This document shows positions 11,801-23,394 of a stretch of 64,000 bases of DNA, in pieces. Position 1 is the stretch's first letter, and the number at the start of each line of letters is the position of its first letter. This DNA comes from Rostratula benghalensis (lineage: Eukaryota; Chordata; Aves; Charadriiformes; Rostratulidae), in contig VXAI01000194.1 in NCBI GenBank assembly GCA_013399305.1, positions 1,365,425-1,429,424 of the forward strand, read 5' to 3'. The notes below the pieces were generated by a model. The model did no database searches. It had not been told where the DNA came from and was given only the letters and a program-made list of their open reading frames with translations. Position numbers and translations under genes: made by a program.

Positions 11801-12938
11801 AGTCCAAGTATGCTATCAATGCCTTCGAGGTCTTTGACACGGAGACCAGGTCGTGGACCAAGTTTCCCAACATCCCCAACAAAAGAGCCTTCTCTAGCTT
11901 CGTGCCGACAGAAGACAAGCTCTTCAGTCTCGGGGGCCTGCGGCAGGGACGGCTCTACCGGCAGCCCAAGTTCATGAGGACCGTGGACATGTTTGACATG
12001 GAACAAGGTGGGGACTTGTCCCGGCTTTCTTCTTTCCAGAGGAGCAGGGTGGGTGGCACTCCATGGCTTCGCCGTCCTTGCAGAGCACAGAGCTCCCATC
12101 TGCTGAGTCCTGGGAGTGCTGGTGCCTTGATCCCAGTCTGGAGGAAGGTCTATAATCAAGATGAACAAGTCAAGGCAGCAGGGGTTGAAAAAAAAAACAA
12201 CCAAAACCATGGTCCTGAGGTGGCTGGGTTCAACAGCTCCCTCCTGATGTGGTGGGGAGGAGGCTGACCCTGTCTCACGGGGCTCTGTCACCCCAAGGTG
12301 CAGCAGCAAACCTGCACTTCCACCGGCGAGCAGGAGGTCAGAGAGGCAGATGCTGTCCCAGGAGTGGATGCTCCTGTGACACCTGGTCTGTCCTGTCCCT
12401 CCCAGGTGGCTGGATGAAGATGGAGCGCTCCTTCTACCTGAAGAAAAGGCGAGCGGACTTTGTGGCTGGCTACCTGAAAGGCAGAGTCGTTGTTGCTGGG
12501 GGACTAGGTGAGGCACTGGAGATGGTGATAACACTTTAAAAACACATGTTTTGTGTTATATGTTAAAAACATATGAGTTGTGTTATCATTACAGAGGGGA
12601 GAGATCCTGGCCCTGGCTGGCCTGGGGGGGGAGCAGGGAGAATGAACCCCATAAGGGGATGGGCTCCAGACACTGTGCCAGGGCAGACAAGGGATGCTTA
12701 CCAGTGCTTCCCAGATGACCCAGTGCTTTGGTTTGTGCTTCCAGGAAACCAACCGACCGTCCTGGAGTCTGCAGAGGCCTTCCACCCCGAGAAGAACAAG
12801 TGGGAGAGCTTGCCCCCTATGCCCACCCCACGCTGCGCCTGCTCCAGCATCGTGGTGCGGGACTGCCTGCTGGCCGTCGGTGGGGTGAGCCAGGGCCTGA
12901 GCGATGCCGTGGAGGCCCTCTGCCTCTCCGATTCCTAG
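8477..12938 (+). CDS. KLHDC8A: KLHDC8A, kelch domain-containing protein 8A (five coding exons)
   Basis: Coding exons are 8477-8852, 10562-10726, 11792-12007, 12406-12507 and 12745-12938. Joined, they give 1053 bases and a 350-residue protein, the length I recall for the human orthologue, with near-identical sequence throughout. The protein is made of Kelch repeats. Gly-Gly pairs closing the hydrophobic strands are visible at residues 37-38, 85-86, 133-134, 181-182, 228-229, 284-285 and 332-333, spaced about 48 residues, so it should fold as a beta-propeller. There is no BTB or BACK domain, so it is unlikely to be a cullin-3 adaptor of the KLHL type. The biochemical role is poorly known; the human gene (also S-delta-E1) is reported raised in aggressive glioma. 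All introns are phase 1. Intron 1 uses a GC donor; the other three are GT-AG. NUAK2 follows on the same strand. Confidence 0.97.
8853..10561 (+). other. KLHDC8A: KLHDC8A intron 1 (GC-AG, with CR1 insertion)
   Basis: A 1709-base intron opening GCAAGG and closing TTGTCCAG. It carries a plus-strand CR1 tail at about 10050-10470, ending less than 100 bases before the acceptor. No other exon is recognised. Confidence 0.85.
10050..10470 (+). mobile_element. CR1 retrotransposon 3' fragment (sense)
   Basis: The plus-strand translation has the conserved C-terminal tail of CR1 ORF2: a [21 protein letters not shown] segment, then [15 protein letters not shown], then ALEGLKK. It is followed by the decayed CR1 3' end (GGGCCCTTCCAACCAG ... 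TGTGATTCTGTA). A TTTGG/TTGGT-rich stretch at about 10350-10405 interrupts the 3' UTR. The copy is truncated at its 5' end, as is usual for CR1, and cannot encode a working enzyme. Confidence 0.9.
10562..10726 (+). CDS. KLHDC8A: KLHDC8A coding exon 2
   Basis: Spans residues 126-180 plus one base of codon 181, from [11 protein letters not shown] to KIYVL. Acceptor TCCAG, donor GGTAAG. It carries the third Kelch Gly-Gly pair. Confidence 0.95.
10727..11791 (+). other. KLHDC8A: KLHDC8A intron 2
   Basis: A GT-AG intron of 1065 bases. It starts with a TCC/CTCC-rich run at 10738-10770 and is otherwise unremarkable. No exon recognised. Confidence 0.85.
11792..12007 (+). CDS. KLHDC8A: KLHDC8A coding exon 3
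   Basis: 216 bases covering residues 181-252 plus one base, from [16 protein letters not shown] to DMFDMEQ. Acceptor CCCCAG, donor AAGGTGGGG. Confidence 0.95.
12406..12507 (+). CDS. KLHDC8A: KLHDC8A coding exon 4
   Basis: 102 bases covering residues 253-286 plus one base, [16 protein letters not shown] to VVVAGGL. Acceptor CTCCCAG, donor TAGGTGAGG. Confidence 0.95.
12745..12938 (+). CDS. KLHDC8A: KLHDC8A coding exon 5 and stop
   Basis: The last 194 coding bases, residues 287-350, from [15 protein letters not shown] to ALCLSDS, ending TAG at 12936-12938. Acceptor GCTTCCAG. It carries the last Gly-Gly pair, in LLAVGGV. Confidence 0.95.
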
Positions 12939-13104
12939 CTGGCTCCTGCTCAGCAGGGGACCCTGCCCCTCGCTGCCCCCAGCAGCCGTGGTGGTGGTGG
13001 AGCTGGGCAGCCCCCAGCAGCGTGGGGGGCTCGGTGAGCAGCTCAGCGTTGCTCGTGGGCAGCCAAACCCAGCCTTGGCTCTGGAGCCGTGGCCAACAGG
13101 AGTC

Positions 13105-13178
13105 TTCATGGAGGGAATTTTGGTTGGACTCCATGATCCCAAGGGTCTTTTCCAACCTGAGTGATACTATGAAGGAGC
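13105..13178 (+). mobile_element. CR1 3' end fragment in KLHDC8A 3' UTR
   Basis: TTGGACTCCATGATCCCAAG, then GTCTTTTCCAACCTGAGTGA, then TACTATGAA: the standard CR1 terminal sequence on the plus strand. Only the last 70 or so bases remain. Confidence 0.8.
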
Positions 13179-13779
13179 ACTTTGGTCCCCTCCAGTCATC
13201 TTCAGAGCTCTGTGGGGAAACCCAGATGAAGGAACTGCTCTCAGCACTGGTGTGCCGTGTCTCCTGCTGCCAGGAAGGACTCTTGGAGATCAGGGCATGG
13301 GCAAATGTCTCCCTGTGGCCATCCTGACCTGCTACCAAAGGCAGCAGGTTCAGACAGGTGATTCAGGGGGAACTGTTGTGGTGTTGGCCTCTTCCAGCGT
13401 CCTGGGATCTACGTGTGCTTCCCTGCACAGATCCCCTTGGCTTGTGGCAAGGGAGACTCCTAACCTGCAGCCAGATTCAGGGGATCATTCTTCCGCCTTC
13501 ATAGCAAGGCTTTTCCTGCAAACCTGTAGCATTTGACTGTTGCTTTGGCAGTAGCTGGAGCGAGGGGCTGCTGACACTCCTGGGAGGGATGAATTGCCCA
13601 AGGGCAATTCAATTGTTTGGTTGGAGAGAAGACCTTACTTTTGCAATAGAACTAGCACAGCTACTGCCTTTGCTGAGTTTTGTGCAGAGATGGCCTCAAT
13701 CTACTGTGTTCCAACCCCTTTTTTAGCTCCTCTAATGATTTGGGGGTCTTCTGTTTAGTCCTGGGAGAAAGGAGCAAAG

Positions 13780-14227
13780 CTGCATCCTGCCTCCGGTCCT
13801 GGGGGGTCTCACCCCGGGGCTGGGCAGTGGCTTTGGCAATCTCTGACCCCGGCCCTTGCCTTCTCTTTGGTTTTGTTCTTCCCGGGCAGTTTGTGGGGGG
13901 CTGTCCGAACCGTCGGGTGACAAATTCTCGCTTGTAGCAGTTGCACCATTAAAAGCTTGTCTTTGGAGGAGCCGGGTCTGTGCTCTGGGACTGGGAAAAG
14001 CTGGGACTCAGCCTCAGAGAGGGGAGAGGGGACGCGGAGCAGGGTCGGGGAGGGTCTGACATCCCTCTTTGAAAGCGGGGTGGTGGTGGTGGTGGTGTTC
14101 CCCGGGGGCAGCCCCTCCGAGGGGATGCGGGGGAGGCTGCGGGGCTCTGCCGGTGCCGGACCCGCTCCCGCCGCCGCGGAGCACCGAGGACACCGTGCGG
14201 CAGCGGCGGCAACGGCAGGGGCGGCCC
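13780..14227. promoter_or_regulatory. CpG-rich block abutting an assembly gap
   Basis: GC-rich sequence with frequent CG dinucleotides, densest at 14085-14227 with GCCGCCGCGG and GCGGCAGCGGCGG, and a GGT repeat at 14081-14096. It looks like part of a CpG-island promoter cut off by the gap at 14228. No coding exon or orthologous gene is recognised, so it could be the promoter of an unannotated non-coding RNA, an island at the KLHDC8A 3' end, or misplaced sequence. Confidence 0.4.
13948..13953 (+). terminator. KLHDC8A: Candidate KLHDC8A polyadenylation signal ATTAAA
   Basis: The most common variant poly(A) hexamer, about 1 kb after the stop codon, followed by CTTGTCTTTGG and GTCTGTGCTCTGGG as possible GU-rich downstream elements. 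Confidence 0.4.
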
Positions 14228-14317
14228 NNNNNNNNNNNNNNNNNNNNNNNNNNNNNNNNNNNNNNNNNNNNNNNNNNNNNNNNNNNNNNNNNNNNNNNNN
14301 NNNNNNNNNNNNNNNNN
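14228..14317. other. Assembly gap (90 N)
   Basis: Run of N in or beside a CpG-dense block. The sequence on its right has different composition, so the true gap size and adjacency are uncertain. Confidence 1.
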
Positions 14318-17300
14318 TCCACCCGAGAAAGGGGATGGGAGAAAACCAAGGAAACCCTCCCAGACCAACAATTGGATCGGGACCTACCCTACCACCCGAG
14401 GAGTGAAATATAAATAGAATTAATAGGACAAGACTAAATAATTTATGTTAACAACGCTAAAGAACGAGTATTGATAGTATAACAACATACAAGGACTATC
14501 CTCAGCCCAGCCCAGCCCAGGAAGGCGTGACCTCCCAGCAGGGACAACCAGTGTGGGACCCTGTGGCTTTGGGAGGAACAGAAGGGCTCAGGGCTCCAGC
14601 ACAAGGAGTTCTCAGAATCTTAGCCATTGAGGGAGGGAGAGAACTCCTCAGCAAACTTTCTAATTTATACTGAATGTGACGTTCATGGTATGAAATAACC
14701 CTGTTGGCAGCTTGGGTCAAGTGCCTGGGTCTCGCTTCTCCTTGTCCCTGCACCTGGGGAGCTGGAAAACACCAAGACCTTGAAACTTGCACACTAGAGC
14801 TGGTGATAAAGTAAATATTTTCCCAACTTCAGACACTAGAGTTTCCTAAAAGTGCAGTTTTCCCAAGCATTAGAAGAGTCCTTAGTGAAAAGGAAAACTA
14901 CTGGAAGAGAATTTAATCCTGTGACGCTCAAACCAGGACACGGGGGCGAGTCAGGGGGCAGGGACCAGCCTCATCACCTGCCTCTTCCCTGAGCCTTGTT
15001 CCTCCATCCTGGATCCTGCCCCATCCCTGGGGAGCTGGGGCCTTTTCTCTCTGTTGGTATTTGCTGGGAACTGGTGAAGTGAGTGCCTCCTTTTTTGAAG
15101 TGCAGCCCTGTCAGCTCCAAGTCCCCTCTCTCTGATCTCAAAGCGCCGTGTAGCTCAGATGAAAGGGGGAAGGCACCAACTCGGCAGCTAACAACCTGCT
15201 CACTGATTATTTACATCCCACCTGCTTGTCCCTGGCTCCCTACACAGGCACAGCACTCTCTGTCCCCATCCCCTGTCACGTTCCCATCTGCGGTCCTGAT
15301 GCTTTCTTCATTCAGGCACTGCGGTTTGGAAGGTATAAATATAATTGCAGAAAGGAGCTCCACTCCTGATGCAGAAATGAAGCTCCAGACGGGGTGGTGG
15401 AGCTGGGTTGTGCTCCAGGCTCCCGGTGAGGAGCACAGAGCCCAACTGAGAGAATCTTGAGAGTTGGGAAGGGCTCTGGGGTAAGATCTGCTGGGGGGTG
15501 AGGCTGCAGGGCACAGTGAGCAGGGTACTGGGGCCAGGCATTTCTGTCTGACAGCATCCCTGGGTGTTTAATGGTCTGCTGGGTCTAGCAGAGCCGAGGG
15601 AAGGTGCTAAGAGCACCCTTCTCTGTGTGCAGCCCTGGGGGGGGTGCTGTCTCCCAAAAGCTCATAAAACATCCCTTTGAACTGTAAAAATCGGAGGAGG
15701 CTTGGAGAGAGGGAGCCTTCTCCTCTTCTAGAACAAACCCTGTGTCTCCCGGCACAGCAAATCTCCATTTCAGCCGCCTCTGCACAGCTGAGAGTCTCTA
15801 GCCATTAATGAAGTGTTTTCCTTTGTCCTCAAGGAACCTTTCCCACACACAGCACAGCCCGATTCTCCTCTGCTCTGGCTTTCTCATTAGCCCTGAGCCG
15901 GTGGAGGCTCAGGCTTCAGAGCTTTGTAAAGCTGGAGCAAGGGGAGGAGGAATCCGCTCCCTTTGTCTGGCTGCAGCACAGCTGGGGGCTGATCCTTTGC
16001 TTTCTCCCCCCAAGAAAGGCTGGAGAGAGTGACAGACAAAGCAGCGTCATGGGAATAAACCCGCTCTAGGACTTAATGAAGAGATGTCAGGGACTGGGGA
16101 CAAGGCTGGGGGGAGACGGTCAGTAATCAAAGCTGGGGATGTGCCCAGCATTTAGAGAGGGAGAGAAAGAGGAGCTCTCCCGAGTCGCAGCACAGAGAGA
16201 AGCAGGTCTGGGTCAGCTGCCTTTGCTGTGAAACCCAAGCTCTTATTACCAGACAGGATCCCTGGCACGTCCCCAGAGCCGATGTGTCCCCAAACGGTGG
16301 CAGGTTGCCCTGTGGCACTGGGTGCTGCTGGCTGGGGGATGCTTTTCCCCATGGTGGGGCTTACGCAGAGCCAAGGTTTCACAAAAACTTTACACCGAGA
16401 TCTCATTTGGACATTTCCAGGTGTAGTTCCCACCCTGAGTACCTCTCCCAGGAGTCTGTATCCATGTGTATCCCCATTTAGGAGGCTGGGGGCTTCCTGA
16501 GCAGCCACGAGCTCTCACCGTGACCTGCAGAGTGTCCTCCAGCCACCCCCGTGTCTGTCTGCTGTCTTCTCCCCAGTATCTGCTGGGGAAGGTGGCAGCT
16601 GAGACTTCAGATGCTTCTGGCACGCCTCCGCTGCACCGTGCTTCCAGATAACACCCACTGGGAGACCTCTGGACCCGAAGAACTGAAGCACTTTCCCTAG
16701 CAATCCTGATATTTGCTTTTTACTAGCAGATCATAAACAGCCTGGCAAACAGAGAAGGCAGCAGGCAGGGGAGAAGAGCCATGTTCATTGTGACATGGTT
16801 GGTGGCAAAAGCTGGAGCCACTTTCTTGCCAGCCACGCCAGCCTCTGAGAGCCAGGCGTCCTTCCCCTCTCAGCTGGTGGGAAATCCCTTCTAGTGGGCT
16901 GAGATCCCCTCCAGGAGCAGGGGAAATCCTCCAAACTTTCCCATTACCTCTCTGGGCCCCATGGTGGCATCCACTGGTTCCAGCCCGCTGGCAGGCACAA
17001 GCTGGAGGATTAAGCCTCTCCACCGACGGTTCTCACAACTGCACCTTGAATCCTGTGTGGCTTCTATTGCTGTGGGAAACAGGAGGCTGCAGGAGATAAT
17101 CTGCTTTTGTTTGAAACACAAGGGCTGTGCCTGCCCTCCAGGTGGTGGAGATGGGACCTTGAGCCAAGGCTGGGGAGCAGGGAGGTGGCTCAGAGACAGA
17201 CACCCCGAGTGCTTGTTTTTCAGCAGCTCTGCTCTCCTTTGGGCTGAGCGGTGCTGGCCGGGCTCCCGTTCTCCTCCTGGTGCTCTGAACGGCAGATGGC

Positions 17301-20288
17301 ATCCCTGGGCTGAGCCCAGCCTGGACCAGTACCTCCCGAGGGCGTCCTGCTGCAGCCGGGGCCCCTGCCAAGCTCAGGCCGGTGCTGGACCCTGCTGGTG
17401 GGGTGGCAGGCTGGCTCCAAAATGCCATTTTTGGGGTTGTGCAGGTTGAACATAAGGATCCAGCAAATAACTTGATGTGAAAAGGAAGTTATGCATCTCC
17501 CCTGGCATTTCCTTCCCGTGAAGAGGCATCACCCTGCAGTAGCTGAATTCTGCTCTCGGGTCTCCTCCAAGCAGATAATCTTTGATGCTGCTGCAAAGTG
17601 GCAATTAAAGAAATGTCTGTGGGGTTGAATCCTGCTCTCACTCGTCCTCCTGCAGCTCCCTGAGCTCTGCAGATCAGATAGCCTCAGAGTTTCTTTCCCC
17701 AAGTGCACGTTGCCCGTGCATTTCAGCCGATGATGCTGAGCATTTCCACCGGCAAAAGTGATACCTGGTGGATCTCCCTGTGCCTGCAGATCCAAGGTGA
17801 AGCCTCACGTGGGAGGTCGAGCCCAATGATCAAACCAGCCCTGTGGAATGGGGCCTTTGATGGGGATGGTCAGCAGTGGTGGGTGAGCTTTGGGGGCAGC
17901 GTGGGGCAAATGATGTCCATGGGGACCTGAGCCAAGAGAATTGTCCCCGTGGGGAGCAGGTCAGGGAGCTGGCTGCACCCACATCTGGATTTGTCCTGTG
18001 TTACCAGAGCACAAAGCTGCCAACCACTGTCACCTCCAGCAAGAACTGCTGTCTGAGCATCAGCTGTGACAAACAGAGCTCCGCAGGACACCTCAGGGAG
18101 GTCCTTGCATGAATTCAGGCACTGTCCCAGCTCGGGGGGTGACAGACACACACCGGGTCCTATTGCAGCATTGCAGGTTGTGGTGTTCCCCCTGCTGCAT
18201 TCCTGCGGAGCTGGGGCTGTGCCTGGGGTGGCTCCTGCTCCTGGAGAAGGGAGGTTGTGGCTTCAGCTGGCAGCTGGTGCCTTTGGGCAGGGTTTGCCAG
18301 GGCCAGCCAAAACCAGGCTGTGGTGTTTGCTTTTCAGGGCCAGGGGATCCGCGCAGTGCGAGGATGTCTGATGTCTGACACTGAAAACCAATCCAGATGC
18401 CAGTGACACGATGTGCTTAAGGGGTGTGTGCTCAGACCTCAGCGCAGGAGAAGACCTGCTGATGTCAAGGCACATTTGCTGAACCTGGCCTTTGAAGCGC
18501 TGTAACCTCAGTAGATGGTGGCGCAAAGGCAATCTTTTAGAAGCAAAGCAAGCAAACAAAAAATAGTTGGGTTTCAACCCTGCTTGCTTTCTGAAATCCA
18601 TCATAAATTTGCCCTGCCTTGGAGAGTTGCTGTCAGCACCCTGGAGAATGCATTGGCAATTGTCTGGGGTATTATTTTAATTTTTTTTTTTTTTTTTCAA
18701 ATATATGTATTAGCTCTCAGAGAGAACTTGCATTAAAAGAGGATCAGATTTCAGTACACCGAGTGCTTTGAATGGTGCATTGTGGCATTTTTCCTTCCTG
18801 ATCTTCAGTAGATGGGGCAGTCGGTTCCTCCTGGCTCTGGGGAGCTGCAAAAAGGCTCTGGGCTTGTCCTTCTGCCCCTTCTGCCACCCCCGGGTTCCCC
18901 TGTGGCCACCAACCTTCCTGGCCCTCACTGCCTGTTCTCTGTGCTCCTTTATCTGCACTCCAGCTGAGCTCTTGTACTTTTCCAGCTACGGAATGGGACT
19001 CAGCAAATCCCTGTGCTGACCATGGCTGTGTCCTCTCCTGAACTCCCCATACTCCAAGCTGGGTTTACCAAAAGCCGGGCTTTTCGGTACCAGCGCCGGT
19101 GGCTGCTCCAACAGGTCCTGCTGCCCATTGCCCTGCCAAAAAGCATCACTCCTTATTGTCCCCGAGGAGACTTTGTCTGTGTAAACAGGAAATTTCCTCA
19201 GAACAGCTTCTAACAGGTCTGGTTGTGGAGCAGAAGTGACTCCTGTACCTCACCATGGACCCAGGACGGACCCAGTGCCATCCCATTCTGCTCGGCTGGT
19301 CCTCACCCTGGGGGGAAGATGCTCTTTGGGGTCAGTGCTGTCCCTTGACCATCAGTTGGCCACCCCTGCCCACAAGGGGACCTGGCATACGTGAATGCTG
19401 CTGCAGGGCTTCAGTGAGGACTTTTCAGATGTCTAGAATAGCTGGGAATAGAGCTCCTCCGTGCTGCCAGAGCCACCGTGGCTCTGGGAAATGCTAGGAC
19501 CCCTCTGTCACTGCCACCCCCATTGTTTGCTGTGGCTGCGTGCACTGCCCTGACCCCGTTAAGGTTCCCAGCCCTGCGGGGACACCAGCCACAGCTGAGC
19601 CAGCCCTGTCACTGCCAGCAGACAAACCCCCTCCACCAGCATCCGCCGGCACAGTCACGGATATCCAGTCACTACCCTGAAATACAGACGCTTCCTGCCC
19701 TGAAAATAAAAAATCCAGCTTTATTGTTGGGTTTTTTTGTTTTGTTTTTTTTTTTTTTTATAGATGCCTTGCCATTTCTGCAGCCCCATGTCCTGCTGCA
19801 GGCTGTCACCTTCCCTGCTGTCACCTCCCAGCCCCTGGGAGCCTATGGAAGGGTGTCCCAGGTCACTGATTTGTACAGTCTGTATGATTTGTGGTAGGGG
19901 AACCCCTGGATGAGATGGTATAATGCAAGAATAATACATCTAATTTATTACACATGTAATATTTTCTCTCCTTGCTGTGGGTAACATGTGCTTGCTGGTG
20001 TGTGCACCAAATTCCTGTTATCTGTGTGTTTGAGTGAGCCCTTGGTGTGTAGGTGAGAGGAGAGCAAAGCCCAGAGAATTGCCCCAAACCCACCAGTTCA
20101 GGAGAAAAGGGGGAGGGGGGGGGGGTTGCTCAGCCCTTGACCCCCACTTGTCTGAGGTTTGTGGACGTTGTAAGTGGAGGCTTCAGCCACAGGGGTAACA
20201 TACATCAGTGGTTGAGTACCTGGCTTGAGTTGGATGGGGGTTGCTCATGGAGGAAGCGTGGAAGATAGAGGAAGGGAGGAATGAATGG

Positions 20289-20377
20289 AAGGATGGATGG
20301 ATGGGTGGATGGATGGATGGATGGATGGATGGATGGATGGATGGATGGATGGATGGATGGATGGATGGATGGATGGA
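20289..20377 (+). repeat. GGAT tetranucleotide microsatellite
   Basis: About 22 tandem GGAT units with one GGGT variant near the left end. It explains the Ser-Ile-His-Pro type open frames on the minus strand. Confidence 0.97.
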
Positions 20378-22033
20378 CTCTGCAGGCTGGTGGAATCCAC
20401 AGCTGCGGTGGAAGCAGGCTGTAGAGGTGGCCTCTGCTGTAATCATTAGATGCAATAGGCCATAAATTACTTTTCAAAAGGCTCCTATTGGTGCTAATGT
20501 GTTTCCCTTCTTCTGCTGATGGATGGGGCACCCAATTGGGAGGATCAGAGCAAAACCAGTTTCCTCAGTGTTTTCAGAGCAGGAATGGGTTTCACACCTG
20601 CCTGAGCACTCCCCAGCAGCGGGTAAGGAATGCTGCCAGCTTGGAAGACCACTAATGAGAGGTGATCCTTAAACTTTTTGTTGTCTTTGGCATTTTAATG
20701 CCCAGCAGAGCTCTTCCTTTCCCTCTCTGAGGGCTCACTGCTGTGTCTGTCTTCTGGGGAAAGTTTATTCCTTTACCAGTCCAGCAGATGTGAGCAGAGC
20801 CTGTGAGTCTGATGGCAGAGTCATTAAGTTATTTTGACCAGAACATGGATGTTTTTAAGCACCGAGGTAACGCTGTAGCATTTAGTTTTAAAACAATAAA
20901 CAAATAAATAAATATACAGTTAGGAGTGAATAGAGCTTCCGTTATGACAAAGCATCCAGTTGATTAGGCTGGCTTTGAGCAGGTTTACCTGATGCTGAGC
21001 CAAATTCCTTGCTGACTTTCATGCTGGTCTTAGCAGACACACACTGGGGCCTGTGGTACAAAGGGCTGCTGCTGGAGAAGCCCTGCTTGGGATTTTTAAG
21101 GCTGCAGCTGGGGGAGGCAGAGGGAATTTCGGTGGATTTCCCCACTGCTGAGAAAGCAGTAGCAGTACTGTTACAATAGAGGATCCTTATCAGTGGATTC
21201 CAGTGGTCTTAGATCTGTGTCCCCTGACATTTCCATTAAAATAGGCTTCCTGAGCCAGCCTAGAACAAAAGCATACCTCAGCCTGCGAATCAGCACCGAA
21301 AATTGCAGCGAAGAATTTATCTGGTAGAAACAGAAAGAGAAGTTTACCCAGGGCTCCTTTCATCATCACGGGGAAAGCCTCCGGAAAGCATTCTTACAAA
21401 TCAGCAGGGCTAATAAACATGTGATTAAAGTGAAGTGCACGCTCAAGTGCTTTCTGGGATGGATGGGCTAAACCAGCTCGGTCCGTGGGCTCCCAGTGGC
21501 CGGGAGCCACAGGTGCTTTCTTCTCAGCCAAGTGAAATCGCTCCAGTTATTGCACTAAGGGAGGTTTGTACCTTCCCCCTTCAGCCCTTCTGCAATCTCT
21601 GGGCTGTGCCTGAACAGGATCCCATCTGTTTACTTTGACATTGAAATTACAGCCGTTTAATTAATCTCATCTAGGCCTTGTTTATCTTCCCCGTGGGCCC
21701 CGCTGGTGCCGGCCACTTGCAGATTGAGAAGCAGCTCCTGTTACTGCTCAGTGAATAATTCATTAAGGCAACTCAGCTCCAGCACAGTGTCTTCTTCGGA
21801 CATTCTCTCCCCACACACACACACCCTGCAGTCTCCACACTGGTGGGAGGTGACTAATTTTATAATGAGGAGAGAGACTTGCCCGTGGGCTATGCTGTGT
21901 TAACCCTGGGGGAGATTTGAAGGTGGAAAGGATGCAGGACCAGTCTGGAGCTGCAAAGAGTTGTTCATCCTTCACATCTGGTGAGGAATGGAGGTGCCAC
22001 AGGGCCACTGGCAATAAAAATCAGTGGTGCTGG

Positions 22034-22425
22034 CAGATGATAGAATTGTAGAATGGATAGAGTTGGAAGGGACCTTAAAGCCTCTCCAGTGCCACCCCCT
22101 GCCCTGGGCAGGGACACCTCCCACCACACCAAGTTGCTCCAAGCCCCCTCCAACCTGGCCTTGAACCCCTCCAGGGATGGGGCAGCCACAGCTTCTCTGG
22201 GCAACCTGGGCCAGGCTCTCACCACCCTCCCAGCAAAGAAGTCCCTTCTAGTATCTAATCTAAATCTTTCCTCTTTCAATTTAAAATCATTATCCCTTGT
22301 CCTATGGCTGCTCCCTACCTCTCCTGTAGCCCCCTTCTGATACTGGAGGGCTCTGATACTCCCGGGAGCCTTCTCTTCTCCAGGCTGAACCTGGAGCCCC
22401 CTGATCATACCCATGTCCTGGCTGT
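22034..22425 (-). mobile_element. CR1 retrotransposon 3' fragment (minus strand)
   Basis: Minus-strand translation shows the CR1 ORF2 tail DNDFKLKEERFRLDTRRDFF, then RVVRAWPRLPREAVAAPSLE, then the 3' UTR ending in the Tyr/Asn-like repeat CATTCTACAATTCTATCA. Upstream it contains the CCTGGAGAAGAGAAGGCTCC block. Truncated at 5' and non-functional. Confidence 0.92.
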
Positions 22426-23394
22426 ATTGAAATGGTATTTAATATTCAGTCCTTCCAGCACCGTGGCACATCACAGCCACACATGACCAGAAGTTTGATG
22501 CGTGTCTCCAAGACCTGGAGCTTGGGTACCAAGCTGTTAACATCCACTCTGCTGGGTCCTTTTTTAAACCCAGACTGCAAGACCAGCCAGGGAACTGCGA
22601 TGCCTACCCGGGTCTCATCCTGACACAGAGACAAGGCAAGGCCACGATGCTCTGAGAGCTGGTGCTGGACCATGGCCCAGCTCCATCCCCTGCCCCCCTC
22701 CCTGCTCGGGGACACAAAGCCTGCAGCGAGGGGTTGGGGCTGGATTAAATCATCCCTCTCAGAGGCTGACGAGCCCCTGCTCTGCCTCACTCTGCCCTGA
22801 GCTGCTGGAAATGGTGGGAAAATCCAGGTCTGAGTGCGGGGATGAGTAATGCTGGAGCTATCTCTTTCTTCAATCAATCCGGTGTGTCCTCACACATGCC
22901 AGAGCCGGGCAAGAGCTTTTGTTTTGGCTGCTTTGGGAAATAATTGCATTCTTTTAATATCTCCAAACAAAGATTTACCACAGGGGCAGAAAGACCACAC
23001 GGGAAGGTGCTGCAGAATTAACCAGAAATGTCAGTAAAAAGCCTTTGCGTGGGAGTGCTGGAGCAGCCTGCAGATGGTTCCCACCCCCTCCAGCTCTGGT
23101 CATGGAGGATGCTTCTCCCTCCAATCTGTGTGTCCAGGAGGGCAAAGCATCCTCCTGTGGCAAGCATGGACAGGCTGTGCTTGCCCAGGCCTATCCTCTC
23201 TCTGATTTTGCCCTCAATACTTATTTTTTTTCTGAAAGTCCTGGATGCATTGTGGCTCCTTTTGTGTCTTGGACTGTTGTACAACTGTCTCCACTCTGTC
23301 CCCACATCTCTCCCGGTGGGAGACACCCAGGGGCTTTGTTCTGCATCCTCCCCATGCTCTGGTCCTCACCTCTTCTCAGCCCTTGGGTGCCAGC

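Larger units (their letters stand above)
12939..13970 (+). other. KLHDC8A: KLHDC8A 3' UTR (end inferred)
   Basis: Non-coding sequence after the stop. It includes a short CR1 3' end at about 13105-13178 and ends near an ATTAAA at 13948-13953 that is followed by GT-rich sequence. The cleavage site is not visible directly, so the right boundary is approximate. Confidence 0.5.

Noticed and set aside
20183..20531. Open frames of Ser-Ile-His-Pro or Trp-Met-Asp-Gly repeats
   Set aside because: Direct product of the GGAT microsatellite; no flanking coding signal.
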